DNA of 64,000 bases, taken from positions 3,844,001 through 3,908,000 of the forward strand of contig NZ_LT607755.1 in assembly GCF_900090275.1 (NCBI RefSeq), read 5' to 3'. This document shows, piece after piece, positions 59,334 through 64,000 of the stretch. The notes under the pieces were generated by a model. That model did no database searches, was not told the origin of the DNA, and saw only the letters and a program-made list of their open reading frames with translations. Positions within the stretch are counted from its first letter, which is position 1. Each line of letters begins with the position of its first letter. This DNA is from Micromonospora zamorensis (lineage in GTDB: Bacteria > Actinomycetota > Actinomycetes > Mycobacteriales > Micromonosporaceae). Position numbers and translations under genes: made by a program.

Positions 59334-60727
59334 GCACGCCGACCATCGTCCAGCGGCTCGCAGCGGTGGCCGACGACGTACGGAGCGATGGGCTTCCCGG
59401 CGACCTGCGGCAGGACGTGGCCCGCAGGGTCCTCGACCTGATCGGCAACAGCCTCGCCGCCACCGGGCTGCCGCCCGCACGGGCGGTCACCGCGTACGTC
59501 CGGGCGGCTGGCGGCACGCCGGAGGCCGTCGCGATCGGCACCGGGCTGCGTGTTCCGGCCGCGAACGCGGCGCTGGTCAACGGCACGCTGGCGCACTCGC
59601 TCGACTTCGACGACACCCACCTGCCATCGGTTCTGCACCCCTCCTCGCCGGTGGTGCCGGCGGCGTTGGCGGTGGCCGAGGCGCGCGGCGCGTCCGGCGC
59701 CGCGCTGCTCGACGCGGCAGGAATGGGCATCGAGGTCGCCGTGCGGCTCGGCATGGGCGGTTACGACCGCGCGCTCGGAAATTCCGAGTTCTTCGAGCGC
59801 GGGCAACACGCAACTTCGATCTGCGGCGCGGTCGGGGCAGCCGTGGCGGCCGCGATGGTCGGTGGCGCCGACGCCGAGGGCATCGCGCACGCGGCCGGGA
59901 TCGCCGCGAGCATGGGTGCCGGCCTGCTGGAGGCCAACCGGACCGGCGGCACCGTGAAGCGGGTGCACTGCGGCTGGGCGGCGCACTCCGGCGTGGTCGC
60001 CGCCGAGTTGGCCCGGCACGGGCTCACCGGCCCGCCGACCGTGGTCGAAGGGCGGTTCGGTTTCCTGCACGCGTTCTGCGGCGAACGGGCCGACGTCGAC
60101 GCGGTGGTGGACCGGCTCGGCACGCACTGGGAGCTGCCGGGCATCTTCTTCAAGCCGTACCCGTGCAACCACTTCACGCACGCGGGCATCGACGCGGCGC
60201 TGGCCCTGCGCGATCGCGGCGTCGACCCGGCCACGATCGAGTCGATCGAGTTGGGCGTACCGTCGCCGGTGCTGCGCACGATCGCCCAACCGCCGGAGGA
60301 CAAGGCGCGGCCGGAGTCCGGCTACCACGCGGCGTTCAGCGGCCCCTACACGGTGGCGGCCGCGCTGCTCGGCGGCGGCGGCCTGGGCCTGGGCCACGAG
60401 GACTTCACGGACGCTGCGGCAGCGGACGAGACGCGGTTGGCGCTGGCGGCGAAGGTGCGCTGCGTGGCGGACGCCCGCTGCGACGAGATCTTCCCGAACC
60501 AGTTCCCTGCGGTGCTGCGGGTGGTGCTGCACGACGACACCCGGCACGAGGTACGGGTCGACGTCAACCGGGGTGGGCCGGGCAACCCGCTCAGCTCGGC
60601 CGAGTTGGCCGCCAAGTTCGCGCTCAACGCCGCGCTGGTGCCCGACCGCGAGGACATCGCCGCGGCCGTGCTGGACCTGGCCGCCGCGCCCGACGTGGCC
60701 GGTCTGATGGCCCGGGTGCGGGAATGA
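59330..60727 (+). CDS. MmgE/PrpD family protein 2
   Basis: A 465-aa dehydratase/epimerase-family protein: LVNGTLAHSLDFDDTHLPSVLHPSSPVVPAALAVAEA is the family's first-domain signature, then GFLHAFCGERAD and FFKPYPCNHFTHAGIDAALAL, the substrate loop, followed by a small beta domain. It differs clearly from the two relatives in this window, so gene duplication is old. ATG overlaps the cyclase stop (ATGA). Confidence 0.88.
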   Translation: MSTPTIVQRLAAVADDVRSDGLPGDLRQDVARRVLDLIGNSLAATGLPPARAVTAYVRAAGGTPEAVAIGTGLRVPAANAALVNGTLAHSLDFDDTHLPSVLHPSSPVVPAALAVAEARGASGAALLDAAGMGIEVAVRLGMGGYDRALGNSEFFERGQHATSICGAVGAAVAAAMVGGADAEGIAHAAGIAASMGAGLLEANRTGGTVKRVHCGWAAHSGVVAAELARHGLTGPPTVVEGRFGFLHAFCGERADVDAVVDRLGTHWELPGIFFKPYPCNHFTHAGIDAALALRDRGVDPATIESIELGVPSPVLRTIAQPPEDKARPESGYHAAFSGPYTVAAALLGGGGLGLGHEDFTDAAAADETRLALAAKVRCVADARCDEIFPNQFPAVLRVVLHDDTRHEVRVDVNRGGPGNPLSSAELAAKFALNAALVPDREDIAAAVLDLAAAPDVAGLMARVRE

Positions 60728-62043
60728 TCGAGCGGCTGGCCGCGACCGCCGCCGGCACCGAGTGGGTGTCGGCACCCGCCCGCGTCCAGGACCGGGTGGT
60801 CGACCTGGTCACGGACACGATCGCGGTCGCCGCGCTGGGCAGCGGGCGGGCCGAGCTACGCGCGCTGGCCGCCGGGTCCGGCGGTTCGGGTGAGTCGACA
60901 GTGGTGGGCTCGTCGCGCGGTTGGCCAGCCGCGGAGGCTCAGTTCCTCAATGGCAGCGCGATCGCTGCGGATCAGCTCCAGGACGGCCATCGGCCGGCTC
61001 GTGGCCATCCGGCATCGCACGTGGTCCCGGCCGTGCTGGCGCTCGCCGAGGACCGGGACCTACCGGGTGTGGAACTGCTGTCGGCGGTGCTGGCCGGTTA
61101 CGAGGTCGGTGTCCGGGTCGGCCGGGCGATGGGGGGCACGCCGGACGGCGTGCACGACATCGGCACCTGGGGTCAGGTCGGCGCGGCCGCCGGGGTGGCC
61201 CGGCTGCTGGCGCCCGGCGATGCGGCCGCCATGCGCCGCGCCATCGAGCTGGCCGGCTCGGCTGTGCTGCTCAGCGACGCGGCGACCATTTTCGCCGGGC
61301 GTGCCGGCGGGCACGCGTTCCTGGGCGCGTCGGTGCAGCTGGGCGCGAGCCTGGGCGCGGCCGCCGTGGCTGGTCTGGAACCGCTGCCCGGCGCACTGGA
61401 TCGGCATTTCGCGACGGTCGCCGCCCGTGACTGGTCGGGTGTCGGGCAGGACCATGGCCACGAGGTGCTGCGTGGCTACACCAAGGCGCACCCCACCTGC
61501 GCCCACCTGCACGGCGTGAACGACGCGGTGGCGGACATCGTCTCCGTGACCGGCCCGTTGTCGGATGTGGAACACGTCGAGGTGCGCACGTTCGCGCACG
61601 CGGCCCGGTTCGACGCGGTCGCCGACAGCGAGCTGGCCGCCCGGTTCAGCGTGCCCACCTCGGTCGCGGTCGCGCTGCTCACCGGCACACTCGACGAGAC
61701 CACGCTGACCGCGGAGACGGTCTGCTCGGCGACGGTCCGCGACGTGGCCGCGCGGGTCGAGGTGCGGCACGACCCTGAGCTGGACGCCGGCTATCCGGCC
61801 GGCCGCCCCGCCCGGGTTCGGGTCCTCCGCGCCGACGGCAGCGTGCTGACCGGCGCGGCGGACCTGCCACGCGGCGACGGTCCCCGGGCCTTCGACCGGG
61901 AGGCGTTGCGCACGAAGGCCCGGCGGCTGCTCGACGGCCGCTTTCCCGGGCATGCCGACGGGGTGCTCGCCCTGATCGAAGGGCTGGCGGCCGGCGGCAC
62001 CGCCCGCTCGCTCGGCGCCGCGCTACGGGCGGCGGCCGCGTGA
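60724..62043 (+). CDS. MmgE/PrpD family protein 3
   Basis: A 439-aa protein of the same family as its upstream neighbour: FLNGSAIAADQLQDGHRPARGHPASHVVPAVLALAED, MGGTPDGVHDIGTWGQVGAAAGVARLL and GYTKAHPTCAHLHGVNDAVADI. The conserved loop carries Thr-Cys instead of the Asn-His of its neighbour, so its substrate or step should differ. ATG overlaps the preceding stop (ATGA). Confidence 0.87.
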   Translation: MIERLAATAAGTEWVSAPARVQDRVVDLVTDTIAVAALGSGRAELRALAAGSGGSGESTVVGSSRGWPAAEAQFLNGSAIAADQLQDGHRPARGHPASHVVPAVLALAEDRDLPGVELLSAVLAGYEVGVRVGRAMGGTPDGVHDIGTWGQVGAAAGVARLLAPGDAAAMRRAIELAGSAVLLSDAATIFAGRAGGHAFLGASVQLGASLGAAAVAGLEPLPGALDRHFATVAARDWSGVGQDHGHEVLRGYTKAHPTCAHLHGVNDAVADIVSVTGPLSDVEHVEVRTFAHAARFDAVADSELAARFSVPTSVAVALLTGTLDETTLTAETVCSATVRDVAARVEVRHDPELDAGYPAGRPARVRVLRADGSVLTGAADLPRGDGPRAFDREALRTKARRLLDGRFPGHADGVLALIEGLAAGGTARSLGAALRAAAA

Positions 62044-62918
62044 TCGTCACCCGACGCGACGGCGCGCTGCGCCTCGTCGAGCAGGTCGAACACGGACGGG
62101 TCGCCGGCGAGTTGGCGGCCGTGTGGGGCAACGACCGGTTCGAGACGCCGACGCCCGGTTCGCCGGTGCGCACCGCGGCCACACGGCACGACGAGGGCTG
62201 GCGGGCCTGGGACGCCCGGGTGCTCTTCCACGAGCTGGAACGCCGGCCGCTGCACTTCCTGGAGATCGACGCCACCGAACACGTGCGGCTCTACCGCCAG
62301 GGCGTCGAGCGGGTGGCGCTCGGCGACGTGTACGCGGGCGTGCTGGTCGGCATGCACTGGACCGGCCTCTACCGGGGCCGGTGGTCGGCCCCGGACGCCC
62401 GAGGCAGGCTGAACCTCGGCCCCGAGGGCCGGGCGGCGCAGGACGCGGCGGTCGACGCCGAGGAGCGGCGGTGGGTGACGGCGAAACGGCTGGCCTGGGC
62501 GGCGGCCGAGCCCCGGGCCGCGTTCGAGACCAGGCTGTGGCACAACTACGAGCTGCTTCAGCTCTGGGACCTCCTCTCGCTGTACCTGTGCGTGATGCCG
62601 CCACAGCCGGCGGCCGTGCCCGGACCGGCGCGGCCCTGGGGTCCGCAACTGGCCGACCTGGAGCATTCGGCCCAGGACGTGCTGCTGCCGCCCGTGCGCA
62701 CGCACCCGTTCGGCTCGGTCGAGCGGATCACCGTCGGTGTCCGTAGACCGGGCGTGCTCTGGCTCGACCCGTACCCGTTCACCCGGCCCGGCGTCACCGT
62801 CGACGTGCTCAGCGCGGTCGTGCCGGACCGGACCTACAGCCATGCGGAACTCGCCGCACGGGTCGGACGGACGCCGGCCACCGTGATGACCTGGCACCTC
62901 GCGCCGTGGACTCGCTGA
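62040..62918 (+). CDS. DUF3891-family protein
   Basis: A 292-aa protein with the DUF3891 pattern: LVEQVEHGRVAGELAAVWGND at the start, a histidine-rich TAATRHDEGWRAWD, and later a motif YELLQLWDLLSLYLC. The His/Asp residues suggest an HD-like metal hydrolase fold. No function is established for the family. It begins GTGA-coupled to the PrpD gene and is followed by an overlapping FMN-protein gene. Confidence 0.75.
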   Translation: MIVTRRDGALRLVEQVEHGRVAGELAAVWGNDRFETPTPGSPVRTAATRHDEGWRAWDARVLFHELERRPLHFLEIDATEHVRLYRQGVERVALGDVYAGVLVGMHWTGLYRGRWSAPDARGRLNLGPEGRAAQDAAVDAEERRWVTAKRLAWAAAEPRAAFETRLWHNYELLQLWDLLSLYLCVMPPQPAAVPGPARPWGPQLADLEHSAQDVLLPPVRTHPFGSVERITVGVRRPGVLWLDPYPFTRPGVTVDVLSAVVPDRTYSHAELAARVGRTPATVMTWHLAPWTR

Positions 62919-63439
62919 TGGACCTCGCCACGGCCCGCGCCGCCGCACACGCCTTCGTGCTCGGCGAGGCCGGCTTCGCCCAGCTGACCACCATCGACTC
63001 CGACGGCTTTCCGGTGAGTCGCACGATGACCGCGTTCCTCGAACCGGACTGGTCGGTCAGCCTGGTGCAGCGGGCCGGCCACCGGCGGCTCGAGCAGTGG
63101 CGACGCGATCCGCACACGCTGGTCGCCTGGGTCGGCACTCCCGCGCCGGGCGCCACCAACGAGCGGCCGCATGTCTTCGACATCGGCCTGCTTCCGCCCC
63201 GGATGGTGTCCATCCGCGGGACGGCGTCGGTCATGCCGCCGAATTGGACGATCGCTGTGTACCGGCGTGAGGTTGCTCGGCAGCGGGCGTCCGGCTTCAC
63301 CAAGGCGCCCGTGCGCTCGGATGACGAGGTGACCGCCGAGTTGGCCGGGGTGCGGATCGAGCCGGCGCGAGTGCGACTTGAAGGGTTCGGCCTGGGCGCC
63401 GAATCCCATCTGTGGACCGTCAGAAAGGCAACCACATGA
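62918..63439 (+). CDS. FMN-binding pyridoxamine-5'-phosphate-oxidase-like protein
   Basis: A 173-aa split-barrel flavin protein: FVLGEAGFAQLTTIDSDGFPVSRTMTAFLEPDWSVSL, then HRRLEQWRRDPHTLVAWVG, the flavin-binding strand pair. Members bind FMN or F420 and reduce small substrates. ATG at 62918 shares TGATG with the DUF3891 stop; a GTG at 62906 is the alternative. Confidence 0.8.
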   Translation: MDLATARAAAHAFVLGEAGFAQLTTIDSDGFPVSRTMTAFLEPDWSVSLVQRAGHRRLEQWRRDPHTLVAWVGTPAPGATNERPHVFDIGLLPPRMVSIRGTASVMPPNWTIAVYRREVARQRASGFTKAPVRSDDEVTAELAGVRIEPARVRLEGFGLGAESHLWTVRKATT

Positions 63440-63789
63440 TCAAAACCATTCTGGGTTACGAGATCGAGGAAGGCGTCAGCCCCGAGGAGTACGAGCGCTG
63501 GCTCTTCGACGTGCACGCGCCGGACCTCCTGACCAACCCCTACCTCGACCGGATCGTCTTCAACAAGGTGCTGCGCCCGGTGCGGCAGGCCTCCGGCGGC
63601 ACGGCGTCCGTGCCGGAGGGTTACACGTTCTACCGGATCGCCGAGATGCACTACGCCGACGAGGAGGCGTACGCGAACTACCTGCGCTGGTTCGAGGAGC
63701 ACCCGCTGCCGGCCGAACGCGGCCCGGCCGGCCGCACGAAGTTCAAGTTCTACCTGGTCACCGACAGCACTGAGGTGAACCGGGAATGA
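63436..63789 (+). CDS. EthD-like dimeric alpha/beta-barrel protein
   Basis: A 117-aa ferredoxin-like protein: MIKTILGYEIEEGVSPEEYERWLFDVHAPDLLTN and YRIAEMHYADEEAYANYLRWFEEHP, the EthD/dimeric alpha-beta barrel pattern with a conserved His-Ala-Pro. Often accessory to small-molecule oxidation or isomerisation. ATG overlaps the previous stop, GAAAGG upstream. Confidence 0.75.
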   Translation: MIKTILGYEIEEGVSPEEYERWLFDVHAPDLLTNPYLDRIVFNKVLRPVRQASGGTASVPEGYTFYRIAEMHYADEEAYANYLRWFEEHPLPAERGPAGRTKFKFYLVTDSTEVNRE

Positions 63790-64000
63790 GCGTCGTCGCG
63801 CTGCTCGCCGGGTTCGCCGCGCTCTCACCACCGGAGGGGTCCCTGGCCAGGTGGGCGGCCCGGATCGGCACACCGGACGGGGAGTTCCCACTGATCGGCG
63901 CCGGCACCCGGGCGGAGACCTACGTCGCTCTGCAGTGGAATGGCGAACGGTGCGCGTCGCTCGGCCCGGAGGTCGCGCCGACGCTCGTCGGTCTCGCGGT
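63786..64000 (+). CDS. start of a further operon gene, cut by window end
   Basis: ATG at 63786 overlaps the EthD-like stop (ATGA). The first 71 residues read MSVVALLAGFAALSPPEG and contain GEFPLIGAGTRAETYVALQWNGERCASLG, a small hydrophobic start not typical of a secretion signal. Family not recognised. The coupling shows it belongs to the IclR operon. Confidence 0.6.
   Translation, partial: MSVVALLAGFAALSPPEGSLARWAARIGTPDGEFPLIGAGTRAETYVALQWNGERCASLGPEVAPTLVGLA

Noticed and set aside
1-64000. tRNA, rRNA, CRISPR, insertion sequences or attachment sites
   Set aside because: No cloverleaf-like segment, no spaced direct repeats, no transposase or integrase and no terminal inverted repeats were seen.

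Overview
The window is very GC-rich (about 70%) with strong G/C preference at third codon positions, GTG and TTG starts, many 4-nt start/stop overlaps, LAL-type LuxR, NHLP RiPP genes, SpoIIE/anti-sigma switching and secreted plant-polymer hydrolases. Together these point to a soil actinomycete, most likely Micromonospora or a close relative. That assignment is inferred from gene style, not from a marker gene.

Region 1 (about 0-1.7 kb): a secreted GH43 arabinan-type glycosidase with an AbfB domain behind a LacI-type palindrome. Region 2 (1.76-22.6 kb): a RiPP biosynthetic cluster. One arm (minus strand, 7361 to 1757) encodes two NHLP-leader precursor peptides, a YcaO, a TfuA-like protein and a radical SAM enzyme. 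A MerR-type regulator reads away from it. The second arm (minus strand, 19511 to 8472) encodes a lipoprotein, a fused leader-binding/YcaO cyclodehydratase, a SagB-type dehydrogenase, an HlyD-type secretion protein and two NHLP-type ABC transporters, one with a C39 peptidase. A LAL-type LuxR regulator lies at the outer edge. One precursor ends in a cysteine-packed core (seven Cys in 14 residues). The other ends in an Asn/Val/Ile-rich core with no Cys, Ser or Thr. The cluster therefore carries machinery for azol(in)e formation and for a second chemistry (thioamidation and/or radical modification) on two unlike cores.

Region 3 (22.6-44.2 kb): mixed housekeeping and accessory genes. These include a Tat-type secreted esterase, NUDIX, a frameshifted methyltransferase, an ArsR-SRPBCC-reductase operon with a clear operator, a TPP enzyme with a cyclase, VOC and GNAT proteins, a GH6 cellulase with a CebR-like operator, an anti-sigma kinase and SpoIIE phosphatase pair, a Rv2466c-like DsbA protein divergent from a MarR regulator over two 20-bp operators, a nucleotidyltransferase-methyltransferase fusion, an M23 peptidase and a TetM-like ribosomal protection protein. 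Many genes here look leaderless, with a TANNNT hexamer exactly 6-7 nt before the start codon.

Region 4 (44.2-64 kb): a catabolic regulon. A tannase/feruloyl-esterase-type enzyme, a Liv-type ABC uptake system followed by five catabolic genes (MmgE/PrpD, racemase, FAD oxidoreductase, amidohydrolase, CoA-transferase), and a divergent IclR-led operon (CitE-like lyase, cyclase, two more MmgE/PrpD proteins, DUF3891 protein, FMN protein, EthD-like protein, and one gene cut by the window end). All three promoters carry copies of the same 17-bp palindrome (GTTCCGC-N3-GCGGAAC type), so they probably form one IclR regulon for an unidentified organic acid, ester or cyclic amide.
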